A stretch of 64,000 nucleotides of DNA from Tabrizicola sp. (GCF_022842145.1 NZ_JALHQD010000003.1:1-64000); one strand, 5' to 3'; positions 53,856 to 63,330 are shown, counted from the first letter of the stretch. Made by a program: numbers and translations. The notes: generated from the letters alone by a model not told the origin.

Positions 53856-55731
53856 GCTGGAACCGTTCCATGATGGGAAGGTCGAACTCCGGGTCTGGCT
53901 TCCAGACGGCGGCGAAAATGATGGGCATCAGCGACAGGATGTTGTTTACACCCCAAAGCGTGTTGGCGACCAGCCCGCCGATGGAATAGGTGCCCCCGCC
54001 CCCCAGATGCAGCGTCCAGGCCCAGATCAGCCCGGCGATCGACAACCCGACCACCAAGAGCTGCCATTTGACCAGCGACAGGAACCGACCTTCGCTGCGC
54101 TGCTTCGGGGTGACGGGGAAGGAAATCTTGCGCTTTCGTACCACCGCCCAGAGCGCCTGGATGTTCAGCGGGAACATCGCCAGATACCAGCGCCGCCCCG
54201 ACATGGTCTTCGCCCCCCAGAAGCCCGCAAGCTGTGCCAGCTCGTTCAAGAGCAGGAAGGGAACGATGTGAAGAAGGAAGTCGATGGAATAGGTGGCGAC
54301 CGGCACGAGGCCGGTGAACAGGAAGATCACCGGCCACAGCAGGAACACCACGTTCCACAGCGGCGAGAGATACGAATAGAAAGTCACCCCGTACATTATG
54401 CGCTGCGGCAGGGTCATGCCTTTCGCAAACAGCGGATTGTCGGTGCGCAGGATGTCCAGTGTCCCCCCGGCATACTTGAAGCGCTGGATCGTCCAGCTCA
54501 GCAGGTCGTTGGGCGAAACCATGCGCGAGACCACCACCGGGTGCTGAACCGATTTCCAGCCGCGCTCGCGGTCTTTGTGCAGCCGGATCGAAGTGTAGAT
54601 GTCTTCGGAAACGTGCAGCATGAACGGGGTGAAATCCACCTCCTGAGCGGCGCTGACACGCGTGACCGTGGCCAGCCGCCTGTCGACCTCGGCTTCGCCG
54701 GTCAGCTGCCGGATTTCGTCCAGCTGCCGCTGGAACGAAACGTCGACATCCGTGGCCCAGGTGCGGAGCGCGACTTCCATGACGGCCTCTCGCCGGTGGA
54801 CGGACCCGGCCCCGCAGCAAAAGGCTGCGTTCGCCCAGTTCCGGCGGCGCAGGATGAAGTCGTAGAAGAGTTGGGGGTCGTTGCCGAACGGGTCCTCGCC
54901 CAGGCGGACCGGCCCGATCAACGCCTCGGCGGCACGGCCGACGCCGCCCCCCACACGGCCGAAGCGGCGTGCCAGCATAACGGGCAAAGGCACGCCCGGG
55001 GGCACATCCCAGAACCATTGCGGGGTCTGCACCCAAGCCATGCGCGGGTCGCGGAAATAGCCAAGCGTCTCAGTCAGAAGGTGCGGCAGCGGGATCGTGT
55101 CGGCGTCACAGATCACGATCAGGTCGCCCGAGGTATGGTTCATCGCATTACGCAGGTTCCCGGCCTTGTAGCCGACATTGTCCGTTCGGGTGATGTAGTT
55201 CACCCCCTCCTCGCGCGCGACGTCGCCCATCGGCGGGCGGCGGCCGTCATCCAGCACATGGACCCTGACCTCTATCGGATGAGGATAGTCCAGCCGCTTT
55301 GCCGCCTGCAGGCCCTTGCGGACGATCTCGGGGTCTTCGTTGTAGGTGGCGAAGAACACGTCGATCACGAGTGGCCGCTCGGGCGTCAACGGGTCGCCGG
55401 TGATGTCGCGCAGCGAGTGCGGGGACGGGCCGGGCTGAGGCGACCGATCGGTCCAGATGTTGATCGTGAAAAGGATCAGCCCGATATAGGCCAACGTTTC
55501 GGCCACGACGAGCGGGAGCGAGAACCACAGTGCCGCGAAGTTCAGCGATTCCGTCCAGCGCCACCAGAGATACCAGGCGCCGAAGATCAGGCTGCAGGTT
55601 GCGAGGAACTGCCATAGCGCGTGGTGCAGCTGGGAATGTCTGCTGATCTGCCAGGGGACCTGGCGTTCAAAACGCGTCACGGATGCCTGGACAACAGGGC
55701 CATCACCAGAAGCGTTTTCGAAAAATGTCAT
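53842..55731 (-). CDS. Cellulose synthase-like family 2 glycosyltransferase
   Basis: 629 residues with about 7-8 membrane helices around a GT-A domain. Motifs: VLDDG, CDADT (metal), VSEDIYTSIRLHKDRERGW (the TED-like site), then TIQRFKYAGGTL in place of QxxRW. It resembles BcsA but lacks a C-terminal PilZ domain, and the last acceptor motif has Lys-Tyr instead of Arg-Trp. No bcsB, C or Z gene is nearby, so the polymer may not be cellulose. It is convergent with the RsbV/W-like pair. Confidence 0.88.
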   Translation of the reverse strand: MTFFENASGDGPVVQASVTRFERQVPWQISRHSQLHHALWQFLATCSLIFGAWYLWWRWTESLNFAALWFSLPLVVAETLAYIGLILFTINIWTDRSPQPGPSPHSLRDITGDPLTPERPLVIDVFFATYNEDPEIVRKGLQAAKRLDYPHPIEVRVHVLDDGRRPPMGDVAREEGVNYITRTDNVGYKAGNLRNAMNHTSGDLIVICDADTIPLPHLLTETLGYFRDPRMAWVQTPQWFWDVPPGVPLPVMLARRFGRVGGGVGRAAEALIGPVRLGEDPFGNDPQLFYDFILRRRNWANAAFCCGAGSVHRREAVMEVALRTWATDVDVSFQRQLDEIRQLTGEAEVDRRLATVTRVSAAQEVDFTPFMLHVSEDIYTSIRLHKDRERGWKSVQHPVVVSRMVSPNDLLSWTIQRFKYAGGTLDILRTDNPLFAKGMTLPQRIMYGVTFYSYLSPLWNVVFLLWPVIFLFTGLVPVATYSIDFLLHIVPFLLLNELAQLAGFWGAKTMSGRRWYLAMFPLNIQALWAVVRKRKISFPVTPKQRSEGRFLSLVKWQLLVVGLSIAGLIWAWTLHLGGGGTYSIGGLVANTLWGVNNILSLMPIIFAAVWKPDPEFDLPIMERFQHEVQ

Positions 55732-55732
55732 T

Positions 55733-56110
55733 TTGCCAGTATTTCACGGTTCCGTGGAATCTGTCGAGAGCCACGCCGGGCGCAGGCCGCGATCGACAAG
55801 TAGCTGTGGTTTTAACTCCCAAGCAGAACGAGAAGCCATCTCGTGGCGGACTAAGAAGGCGCTGGTGTCAAAGGCAACGGGGGAGAAGCTGGGCAGCCCG
55901 ACCGGGGTCAAGGCCTTGCGAGTGTGGCACTGCGGGTTGCTGTTGCCGTTAATTCCGCGGCTTTTCCGGCGGCGTTGGCGCCAGTGTGCGCAGAGGGCCG
56001 GGCTGCCGGGCACTCAGCGGTCCGGGCGATTGCCGCGAAGTTGACGGCGCGAGGATCAGGACGCAGAGGGAAAAGCCTGGGCCCGCAGAATTTGTGCGCG
56101 GGCCCGTTGG
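55733..56110 (+). pseudogene. Remnant of a serine recombinase (resolvase), frameshifted
   Basis: Translation at 55820-55921 reads QAEREAISWRTKKALVSKAT and continues GEKLGSPTGVKALR. This closely follows the resolvase hinge and linker pattern (EREMISERTKAAL..GxKLGxP). The continuation is found in another frame (from about 55924): GHSAVRAIAAKLTARG, the recombinase DNA-binding region signature. The N-terminal catalytic domain with its Ser is missing and the frame shifts near 55920, so it is a dead relic. It indicates past mobile-element activity. Confidence 0.72.
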
Positions 56111-56122
56111 ATCGGCTCTACC

Positions 56123-57439
56123 TCAAAGACCGTATTGCTCGCGGGCGTAATCGCCCAGACCCACGGCATCGAGTTTGGCCAGCGGTGCCAGGAATGTCAC
56201 CTGGATAACGCCCGGAGCGCGCCCGATCTCGATTGCACCATTCACTGTGGCGCGGTTGCGTACCTCGGCCACGGTCATGCCCAAGAGCTTGGCCGCGCGT
56301 GCCAGCCCGTTTTCGATGGCAAGATTCAGGTTGGCGGCCGTACCGATCACGCTGATCGGAGCCAAGGGTTCGATCGCGGCGACGCCCCATTTAGACGCCA
56401 GCCGTTGCCCCTTGGCCTTTTCGGCTGCCGTGAAGGGCCGGGCCATTGGCGGCAGGTCCTCTTCCAGAGGGAACAGGACGGGCCCATCAAGCGGATAGTT
56501 TTTCACCACCTCGATCTGCAATGTCACGCTGCCCGCGACATCCATCGTGTGCCCGGCAATCTCGCCGTCGCCCTGGCCGGCGTGCATGTCGCCCATGTAG
56601 ACACCTGCGCCCCGGACCTTCACCGGGCAGACGAGGATGGCGCCCGCGCGCACGGCGTCGATGTCCATGTGACCGTCGGTCTTGTGCTGGGCCAGTTGCT
56701 CGGCGGTGATGGCGTATTCGTGCGGAGCGCCGACGAGGAAGGACCCGAAGTCACCCGCATTATGGCTGTCGGGCATTGCCATCGACGGGCAGGTGCCAAG
56801 CTGGCCCATGAAGGGGCGCATCCGCACCAGCGTGCCGGGCATATCCGAGGGCGCGAAGGTCAGGATCGAGTGCTGGCGGCTTTGGTCGGGCAGGGCGGAA
56901 TAGTGGTTGGCATCGCGGGCAATGGTCTCTGCGGCAGCCTGTGGGAGGGTCAAGCCGACGGAGCGTGTCTCGTCGAAGGTGACAGTGTAGCCGTGCACGA
57001 TGGCAAAAGGGGTCACCGCATTGCCGCAGGTGTTGCACTTGACGGCTTGCTGGCCGATCCCCTCGACATGGGTTTCCGGCCAGACCGTGTCGCAGACCGG
57101 ACAGCGACCGGCAACATAGGGGTCGCCGAGGCAAAAGCCTTCGGGCGAGGAATCGTGCCCCGAGGCCGTGGCAATCGAGGTGACCGTGATGTCGCGGATG
57201 CGGATGGCAACGCCGTCGCCGACCTCGGCCCCGTCGACGTAGACTGGGCGCGTCACCTCATGCCCGCCACGCAGGGACGGCGTGATCATCGGGCCCCAGC
57301 AGCCGGGGGCGGTATTGGCGATGATCGTGCCGCCGTTTTCCACCGGGCCAAGCATCGGCGCATCAGGGTCCAGCACACTGTTGGTGAATTCCGACACCAC
57401 GATGCTGCGGCGTGACGGTGTGTTGCTGCCATCCGGCAT
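56123..57439 (-). CDS. Acetamidase/formamidase family protein with zinc-ribbon-like insertion
   Basis: About 438 residues, FmdA/AmdA family. The conserved GDMHAGQGDGEIAG is present, with SLRGGHEVTRPVYVDGAEVG near the start and PLDGPVLFPLEEDLPPMARP later. A cysteine segment inside the N-terminal half (Cys113, Cys116, Cys135 and Cys138: CPVC and CNTC) looks like a zinc ribbon. Hydrolyses short amides to ammonia and a carboxylate. I start at the ATG at 57439, six bases after AGGGGG; an ATG two codons earlier sits on the ribosome site itself. Confidence 0.87.
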   Translation of the reverse strand: MPDGSNTPSRRSIVVSEFTNSVLDPDAPMLGPVENGGTIIANTAPGCWGPMITPSLRGGHEVTRPVYVDGAEVGDGVAIRIRDITVTSIATASGHDSSPEGFCLGDPYVAGRCPVCDTVWPETHVEGIGQQAVKCNTCGNAVTPFAIVHGYTVTFDETRSVGLTLPQAAAETIARDANHYSALPDQSRQHSILTFAPSDMPGTLVRMRPFMGQLGTCPSMAMPDSHNAGDFGSFLVGAPHEYAITAEQLAQHKTDGHMDIDAVRAGAILVCPVKVRGAGVYMGDMHAGQGDGEIAGHTMDVAGSVTLQIEVVKNYPLDGPVLFPLEEDLPPMARPFTAAEKAKGQRLASKWGVAAIEPLAPISVIGTAANLNLAIENGLARAAKLLGMTVAEVRNRATVNGAIEIGRAPGVIQVTFLAPLAKLDAVGLGDYAREQYGL

Positions 57440-57568
57440 GGTCATCCCCCTGAATTTTATGTTTCTTGGACTGATAGCTAGGGCGGCGTTGGCACCCAGC
57501 AAGCCTTGCGCGTGAATGCCGACGCCCCGACGGAATTCATCCGCCGGGGCCGCCGTTTCGCAGGGCGG

Positions 57569-58558
57569 TTACAGCCCGATGTACTTCTTCGCGATACCGG
57601 TCCCGATGGTGTATTTCGGGTCCACCATATTGCCCAGCCGGGCCTTGCCGACCATGGTCAGCAGCATGTAGGCCTCGTCCTGCCCCATTCCGGTTTCCTG
57701 GTCGATCCAGCGCACCAACTCGCGGTAGGCGATGCGCGCGGCATCCTCCAGCGGGCGGGCGCTGCCGATGGTCATGATCGTGGTCTCGGTCTCTAGCCGC
57801 GGCCAGCCGATGGTGTGGCCCTTGATCAGATCGACCTGCAACTGCACCGTGGCGGGCATTTCCATCGCCACGCCGCACAATTCGCCGTCGCCCTGAATGG
57901 CGTGGCAATCACCAAGGTAGAGCAGTGCACCGGCAATGTTCACCGGCAGGTAGATGATCGACCCCGGCCCCACGTCGGGAAGGTCCATATTGCCGCCGTA
58001 GTAGTCGGGAACGAGGGAAGAGATCGCCTCGATCTCGGGGCTGGTGCCGATGGTGCCGATGAAGGGCTCGTAGGGCAGGGTGATCTTGTCGGACCAGTAG
58101 ACCCCGTCTTCGTCCAGGCGCACCTTCTTGACCTTTTCCGGCAAGGGCGCGTTCAGCATCGCGGTCTGACCCGTTGCCACCAGCCCGCCAAACTCCGGCA
58201 GAAGGCAGGTCGTGCCCACCGGTTGCGGCCCGCGCGGCTTGATCGAGATGATTCTGACCGCGAGGCAATCACCCTTCTCGGCGCCGCGCACGAAGATCGG
58301 GCCGGTCTGCGGGTTCAGGAACGGAAAGTTCAGGATCTCGGACGGTCGGTCGCTTTCCGAAGTGATCTTGCCCTCGAAGGCGTCGTGGGTTTCCACCGTC
58401 ACCACCGCGCCGGGGTCCACCTCCAGCACGGGTTTGACGTAAGGACCATAGACGTAATGGAACGCCCCCTGATCCTTGATCCCGATGAAGTGGCTCTTGC
58501 CGGGTTTCCCCTGCGACACGCCCTTTTTCGTCATTACCGAGGCATCAAACCAGCTCAT
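57569..58558 (-). CDS. Acetamidase/formamidase family protein
   Basis: 329 residues. Family motif LGDCHAIQGDGELCGVAMEM, with GPIFVRGAEKGDCLAVRI upstream and TMVGKARLGNMVDP near the end. It is shorter than the neighbouring paralogue and lacks the CxxC insertion. It lies between that paralogue and the ABC transporter genes, so the operon makes two amidases with probably different substrates. Cytoplasmic. Confidence 0.88.
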   Translation of the reverse strand: MSWFDASVMTKKGVSQGKPGKSHFIGIKDQGAFHYVYGPYVKPVLEVDPGAVVTVETHDAFEGKITSESDRPSEILNFPFLNPQTGPIFVRGAEKGDCLAVRIISIKPRGPQPVGTTCLLPEFGGLVATGQTAMLNAPLPEKVKKVRLDEDGVYWSDKITLPYEPFIGTIGTSPEIEAISSLVPDYYGGNMDLPDVGPGSIIYLPVNIAGALLYLGDCHAIQGDGELCGVAMEMPATVQLQVDLIKGHTIGWPRLETETTIMTIGSARPLEDAARIAYRELVRWIDQETGMGQDEAYMLLTMVGKARLGNMVDPKYTIGTGIAKKYIGL

Positions 58559-58586
58559 GCCCAGTCTCCCTTCTGATGCGATGTTC

Positions 58587-59291
58587 CTACAATGCCAGCC
58601 ATTTCTTCACCTTCTCACGATCCTTGATGTCCTCCGGACCGACCTCGGCAATGATGCGGCCCTTGTCGATGACAAAGCCGCGCTGGGCGAGGTTGACGAT
58701 CAGGTCGAGGTTCTGTTCGACGAACAGCACCGTCAGCCCGGTTTCCGCGTTCAACCGCTTGATGTTGCGGGCGATGTCCTTGACGATCGAGGGCTGAATG
58801 CCCTCGGACGGTTCATCCAGCAGCATCAGGTCGGGTCCGCCCACCATGGCCCGCCCGATGGCAAGCTGCTGCTGCTGCCCGCCGGACAGAGTTCCTGCGG
58901 CCTGGCGTGCGCGCTCTTTCAAGATCGGGAAGAACTCGTAGACCTTGTCGTAATCCGGAGTGCCGCCGCGCCGTGCCGTTTCGCCCACCAGCAGATTTTC
59001 CCGCACGGTCAGGCGGGGGAACACGTCGCGCCCTTGCGGGATATAGCCGATGCCCATCCGTGCGCGGGCCTGTGCAGTGACCTTGTTGACCACCTGCCCG
59101 GCAAATTCGATCTGACCCGCCCCGACCGGCAACAGCCCGATCAGCGTGCGCATCAGCGTGCTTTTGCCCACCCCGTTGCGACCGATCACGGCGACGATCT
59201 CGCCCTTGCCGACGCGCAGGGAAACGCCTTGCAGCACCGGCTCGCCGCCATATCCTGCGCGCAGATCGGTGACCTTCAGCATGTCACTCAT
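58587..59291 (-). CDS. ABC transporter ATP-binding protein, UrtE/FmdF-like
   Basis: 234 residues. Walker A GRNGVGKST (about 37-45), signature LSGGQQQQLAIGRAM, Walker B LMLLDEP. Of the LivF/UrtE group that energises uptake of urea, short amides or branched-chain amino acids. The amidase genes downstream favour amides or urea. Start ATG 59291 overlaps the stop of the partner ATPase by eight bases. Confidence 0.9.
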   Translation of the reverse strand: MSDMLKVTDLRAGYGGEPVLQGVSLRVGKGEIVAVIGRNGVGKSTLMRTLIGLLPVGAGQIEFAGQVVNKVTAQARARMGIGYIPQGRDVFPRLTVRENLLVGETARRGGTPDYDKVYEFFPILKERARQAAGTLSGGQQQQLAIGRAMVGGPDLMLLDEPSEGIQPSIVKDIARNIKRLNAETGLTVLFVEQNLDLIVNLAQRGFVIDKGRIIAEVGPEDIKDREKVKKWLAL

Positions 59292-59997
59292 CAGACGCCC
59301 CCAGATAGATGTCGGCCACGCCGGGGTGCGAGATGATTTCCTGCACCGACCCTTGCGCAAAGATCTCGCCGAAATGCAGCACTGTCACCCGGTCGGCGAT
59401 CTGCTGCACGAAGGACATGTCATGCTCGACCGCCAGGATGGTCACGCCCTGAGCGTTCAGGGTGCGCAGCATTTCCCCGGTCTGGCGGGTTTCTTCGGGC
59501 GACATGCCGGCTGTCGGTTCATCCAGCAAGAGAAGCTGCGGTTCCACCCCGACCGCCATGCCAATCTCCAGCCATTGCTGACGCCCATGCGACAGGGTGC
59601 CTGCGGCCTTTTCCTCCAGCCCTTCCAGCCCGGCGAAGGCCAGAACGCGCTGGATTGTCGCCTCCAGATCATGGCCGTGCAGGTGGTGCTGGAACGAAAT
59701 CACCAGGTTCTGCCGCACGCTCAGATCCTTGAAGATGCCGGGCACCTGGAACTTGACGCTCATCCCCTTGCGGATGCGGGCGAAGGAGGGCAGGCGGGTC
59801 ACGTCTTCATCCTTGAACAGGATGCTGCCGCTGTCGGGCCGGTGTGCCCCAAGGATCAGCCGGAAAAGCGAGGATTTTCCCGCGCCGTTCGGTCCGATCA
59901 GGCAATGGATTTCGCCGGGTTCGATGCCGAAGTCGATGTTGCGCGCGACATGCACACCGCCAAAGCGTTTGTTCAGGCCCTTTGTCTGCAGGATCAT
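59284..59997 (-). CDS. ABC transporter ATP-binding protein, UrtD/LivG-like
   Basis: 237 residues. Walker A GPNGAGKSS, signature LSHGRQQWLEIGMAV (H for G, as in UrtD), Walker B LLLLDEP with TAGMSPEET. Partner of the ATPase encoded immediately downstream. The ATG at 59997 overlaps the permease stop (ATGA). The upstream part of the open frame lies in the permease gene and is not translated from here. Confidence 0.9.
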   Translation of the reverse strand: MILQTKGLNKRFGGVHVARNIDFGIEPGEIHCLIGPNGAGKSSLFRLILGAHRPDSGSILFKDEDVTRLPSFARIRKGMSVKFQVPGIFKDLSVRQNLVISFQHHLHGHDLEATIQRVLAFAGLEGLEEKAAGTLSHGRQQWLEIGMAVGVEPQLLLLDEPTAGMSPEETRQTGEMLRTLNAQGVTILAVEHDMSFVQQIADRVTVLHFGEIFAQGSVQEIISHPGVADIYLGASDE

Positions 59998-61127
59998 GAC
60001 CGGCCTCCCGCAGATGTCAGCCGCGCGGAGATCCAGCGCATCAGCGACAGCACGATCCCTTCGGGTGCGAACAGCACGGTTAGGACAAGGATCACCCCCA
60101 TCACCACGATGGCATACTGGCTGCCGTAGATGGTCAGCCATTGGTACAGGAAGATCATCACCAGTGTGCCGATCAGCGTGGCCGTCACATCCTTGCGCCC
60201 GCCAAAGGCCACCCAGATCACCGGCAGCGCGGCGGCCGTGATGCTCATGGAACTGGGGGTGATATACTGGCCCCAGGCAGTGTAGAGCACCCCGGATAGG
60301 CCGGCCAGGGCGCCACCCAGCACAAAGCCCAGAAGCTGATAGCGGCGCACGTCATAGCCCAGCATCTCGGCCCGTTCGGGGTTTTCGCGGATCGCCACCA
60401 GAACGTTGCCAAAGGGCGCGTTCAACAGCATCCGCAGGCCGAGATAGACCACCAGCATCAGGCCCAGAAGCACGTAATAAAGCGCGATGTCGGCATAAAG
60501 CAGCACGTCGCCCCCCGGCCAGGGGATGGTCAGCGGCGGCATGCCGGACATGCCGTTGAACCCGTTCAGGCGCGCGGCGCCGATCGCCCATTCCGGCCCC
60601 GCCGTCTGCGCCATGAACGCCTGGAACACCAGTGTGACCGACAGGGTGACGATGCCGATGAACACCCCCTGCACCCGGCCGTAGAACATGAAGTAGCCCA
60701 GCACCACTGCCAGAAGTGCGGCAAGGCCGACAGACAGGAGCAGCGCAAGCAGGGTAAACCCGTAGGCCGCGCCAAAGTTCAGCGTCAGGACGCCATACCC
60801 ATAGCCCGCCAGCCCGAAGAACGCGGTCTGACCAAAGGACAGCGACCCGGCATAGCCCCAGATCACCCCCAGCCCCATGGCCATAAAGGTCCAGACGAGG
60901 AAGTACGCGGTATTGCCGACCGTCCAGCCATCGACGAACAGCGGGTAGATCACCGCCGCCAGCACGGCCAGCGCCAAGGTCAGCCAGAACCCCTTTCCGC
61001 GCCCCATGGTCTGCGGGCCTTCCAGCCGCGACAGCCACAGCGCCAGCGTGTTGCGCTGTTGTTTCGGTGTCGCGTCAATCAGCGACGGTCCGCGGCTTAC
61101 GTCCGGATGTGCCTCGCGTCCAGTCAT
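59994..61127 (-). CDS. ABC transporter permease, UrtC/LivM-like
   Basis: 377 residues, about ten membrane helices. Signature AIRENPERAEMLGYDVRRYQ and GGRKDVTATLIGT are typical of LivM/UrtC permeases. An N-terminal cytoplasmic extension of about 45 residues precedes the first helix. The ATG at 61127 overlaps the stop of the first permease (ATGA). Forms the channel with the UrtB-like protein. Confidence 0.9.
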   Translation of the reverse strand: MTGREAHPDVSRGPSLIDATPKQQRNTLALWLSRLEGPQTMGRGKGFWLTLALAVLAAVIYPLFVDGWTVGNTAYFLVWTFMAMGLGVIWGYAGSLSFGQTAFFGLAGYGYGVLTLNFGAAYGFTLLALLLSVGLAALLAVVLGYFMFYGRVQGVFIGIVTLSVTLVFQAFMAQTAGPEWAIGAARLNGFNGMSGMPPLTIPWPGGDVLLYADIALYYVLLGLMLVVYLGLRMLLNAPFGNVLVAIRENPERAEMLGYDVRRYQLLGFVLGGALAGLSGVLYTAWGQYITPSSMSITAAALPVIWVAFGGRKDVTATLIGTLVMIFLYQWLTIYGSQYAIVVMGVILVLTVLFAPEGIVLSLMRWISARLTSAGGRS

Positions 61128-61990
61128 TTGCGGCCTCCGAGTATCCAGCCCGACAATCCGCCCGGCAGCAACCGTATGACGATGATGACTGTGATCAGAA
61201 GGCCGATCTGGCCGAAGAGCTGGCCCTGCCATGCGGTCATGCCCGACCGGATCACGGCCAGGATGGCTGCCGCCGGAGCCGCTCCGAGGAAGATGTCGCC
61301 GCCGCCGATAACCACGGTGACAAAGCTTTCGACCATGAAGGTCGCGCCCATGGTCGGAACCAGGGTCATCGTCGGCGCATAAAGCCCGCCCGCCAATCCG
61401 GCCAGTGCCGCCCCAAGCCCGAAGGTCAGCGTGTAGACCTTGCCCGTGTCCACCCCGGTCGCCTGCGCCATGCGCGGCAGCTGGATCGTGGCCCGCGCAA
61501 TCACCCCGGCGCGGGTGTGGTAGAACAGCAGATAGAGCCCCACCAGCAGCAGCACCGCGATGCCCATCAGCACCACGCGGTAGGTCGAATAAGAGAACCC
61601 GCCGACAGTGAAGCTGCCCAGCGGCGTGCCGACGCCTTGCATCGTGGACCCCAGCACGATCAGGACACCTTGCGTCGCGATCATGCTGAGCCCCCAGGTG
61701 GCGACGATGGAATCCAGCGGTCGGTGATAGAGGTGCCGGATGATCGTCCGCTCCAGCACCATCCCGATCACGCCCGCCACCAGCGATCCGCCCAGAATCG
61801 CCAGGGGCAATGGGAGGCCCATCTGGGCAAGGCTCACCGTCGTGTAGGCCCCGCACATGATGAACTCACCATGCGCCAGATTGATGACCCCCATCATCCC
61901 GAAGATGATGGCCAGCCCCATCGACGCGATCACCAGAAAGGCAAAGGCGTCGCCGAACTGGAAAAGGAACGAGAACATCGTCGATAGCAC
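61124..61990 (-). CDS. ABC transporter permease, UrtB/LivH-like
   Basis: 288 residues, eight or so helices. MGLAIIFGMMGVINLAHGEF is the LivH/UrtB signature; GLGAALAGLAGGLYAP follows. Start is a GTG at 61990 with GGAGA upstream. It begins 87 bases after the binding-protein gene, with a strong hairpin in the gap. Confidence 0.9.
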   Translation of the reverse strand: MLSTMFSFLFQFGDAFAFLVIASMGLAIIFGMMGVINLAHGEFIMCGAYTTVSLAQMGLPLPLAILGGSLVAGVIGMVLERTIIRHLYHRPLDSIVATWGLSMIATQGVLIVLGSTMQGVGTPLGSFTVGGFSYSTYRVVLMGIAVLLLVGLYLLFYHTRAGVIARATIQLPRMAQATGVDTGKVYTLTFGLGAALAGLAGGLYAPTMTLVPTMGATFMVESFVTVVIGGGDIFLGAAPAAAILAVIRSGMTAWQGQLFGQIGLLITVIIVIRLLPGGLSGWILGGRK

Positions 61991-62044
61991 CGCTGTCTCC
62001 TTGTCGAAGTCCGCAGCATCAACGCCGCGCTTGAAGGGAAGGAA

Positions 62045-62066
62045 CCGGGGGCGCTGCCGCCCCCGG
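62045..62066 (-). terminator. Intercistronic stem-loop after the binding-protein gene
   Basis: Perfect 9-bp stem CCGGGGGCG / CGCCCCCGG with a four-base loop, no uridine run. Such a loop between a binding-protein gene and its permease genes usually protects the upstream mRNA and gives more binding protein than permease. Confidence 0.7.
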
Positions 62067-62077
62067 AAGGTCCGTGC

Positions 62078-63316
62078 TTACTCCTGCGGCGGAGGGCTGG
62101 ACGGCGTGTATTGCGCGCTTGGGTCGTTCTTGGTCAGGTCGCAGCCAGCTTCACCCAGCCAGTAGGGCGCGATGTTTTCCCAGACGGTGGGAAAGCTGAT
62201 GCTGTGATCGGCTTCGACCTTGGCCAGGAAGATGGTGTGCGACATGTGCTGGCTTTTGGGGTCCAGGCAGACCTTGCCCGACGGCCCGTCAAAGCAGACA
62301 TCCCCCTTGGCGATTTCGGCGCGCAGGGCCGCATGGTCGGTCGACCCGGCGCGTTCCACCATCAGCTTGTAGAGGTTCATCGCGATGTAGGAGTTCGCGG
62401 CTTCCTGGTTGATGTAGGGTTCATCCGGAAAGCGGGCGCGGAACTTTTCGACAAAGGCTTTGGCAGCCGGCGTGTCGACTTCCTCGATGAAGTTGGTGGT
62501 GACGTACATGTCCTTCAGGCTGGGGGGCGTAAAGCGCTTGTGCTCATACCCTTGGCCCACGTTGACCGACGAGGCCATCGGCAGGTTCACGTTGGCTGCC
62601 GCCGCCTGTTCGTAATAGGACGCCTGCGCCGCGCCGACCAGAAGGGTCACCACGAAGCCTGGCTTGGCGGCCTGGATGTTCTGGATCGACTGGCCGAACT
62701 GCGACACGCCCAGCGGGATGAACTCTTCGCCCACCATGGTGCCGCCGTTCTCTTCGACGATCTGGCGCACCCATTCGGCCGAGATCTGGCCGAAATTGTA
62801 GTCGGCCGCCAGCGTGTAGACGTTCTTGCCGTACTTCTCCATCATCCAAGGGATCAGGGTCGAGAACTGCTGTTCCGGCACCGCGCCCGTGACGATCATG
62901 TTGGCGTCGCAGACACCGCCTTCGTACTGGTTGTTGTAGAAGGCCAGACCATCGAACTGGTTGACGATGGGGCGGTAAGCTTCGCGCGAGGCGGACGAGA
63001 ACCCAGCGAAGACCACATCCACCTGGTCGCTTTGCAACACGCGGCGCATGAACTCCTGATAGCGGGTGTTGTCGGACTGGGTGTCATAGACCACCAGCTC
63101 GATCGGACGGCCACCGATGCCCCCGGCCGCGTTGATCTCCTCGGCGGCAAGGGTGATCGCGTTCACCTTGACCATCGTCGCCGCTGCAAAATCCCCCGAT
63201 TGATCCTCAAGGACGCCGATCTTGATGGCGTCTTGCGCCATGCCGACCGACGCCGTCAGGGCGGCAGTGGCCACCCCAAGGCGCATGGCCTTTACGAACT
63301 GACTTCCACTGGGCAT
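62078..63316 (-). CDS. ABC transporter substrate-binding protein (UrtA/FmdD-like, urea or short-chain amide)
   Basis: 412 residues. Signal peptide about 1-27 (ending SVGMA), then the type 1 periplasmic binding fold: IKIGVLEDQSGDFAAATMVK, AAGGIGGRPIELVVYDTQSD, and PYINQEAANSYIAMNLYKL. Resembles FmdD/UrtA proteins and AmiC. With two amidase genes in the operon, short amides such as formamide or acetamide are the likely ligand; urea is possible. Follows the ANTAR gene by 14 bases. Confidence 0.88.
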   Translation of the reverse strand: MPSGSQFVKAMRLGVATAALTASVGMAQDAIKIGVLEDQSGDFAAATMVKVNAITLAAEEINAAGGIGGRPIELVVYDTQSDNTRYQEFMRRVLQSDQVDVVFAGFSSASREAYRPIVNQFDGLAFYNNQYEGGVCDANMIVTGAVPEQQFSTLIPWMMEKYGKNVYTLAADYNFGQISAEWVRQIVEENGGTMVGEEFIPLGVSQFGQSIQNIQAAKPGFVVTLLVGAAQASYYEQAAAANVNLPMASSVNVGQGYEHKRFTPPSLKDMYVTTNFIEEVDTPAAKAFVEKFRARFPDEPYINQEAANSYIAMNLYKLMVERAGSTDHAALRAEIAKGDVCFDGPSGKVCLDPKSQHMSHTIFLAKVEADHSISFPTVWENIAPYWLGEAGCDLTKNDPSAQYTPSSPPPQE

Positions 63317-63330
63317 AGTACACCTCCTTG

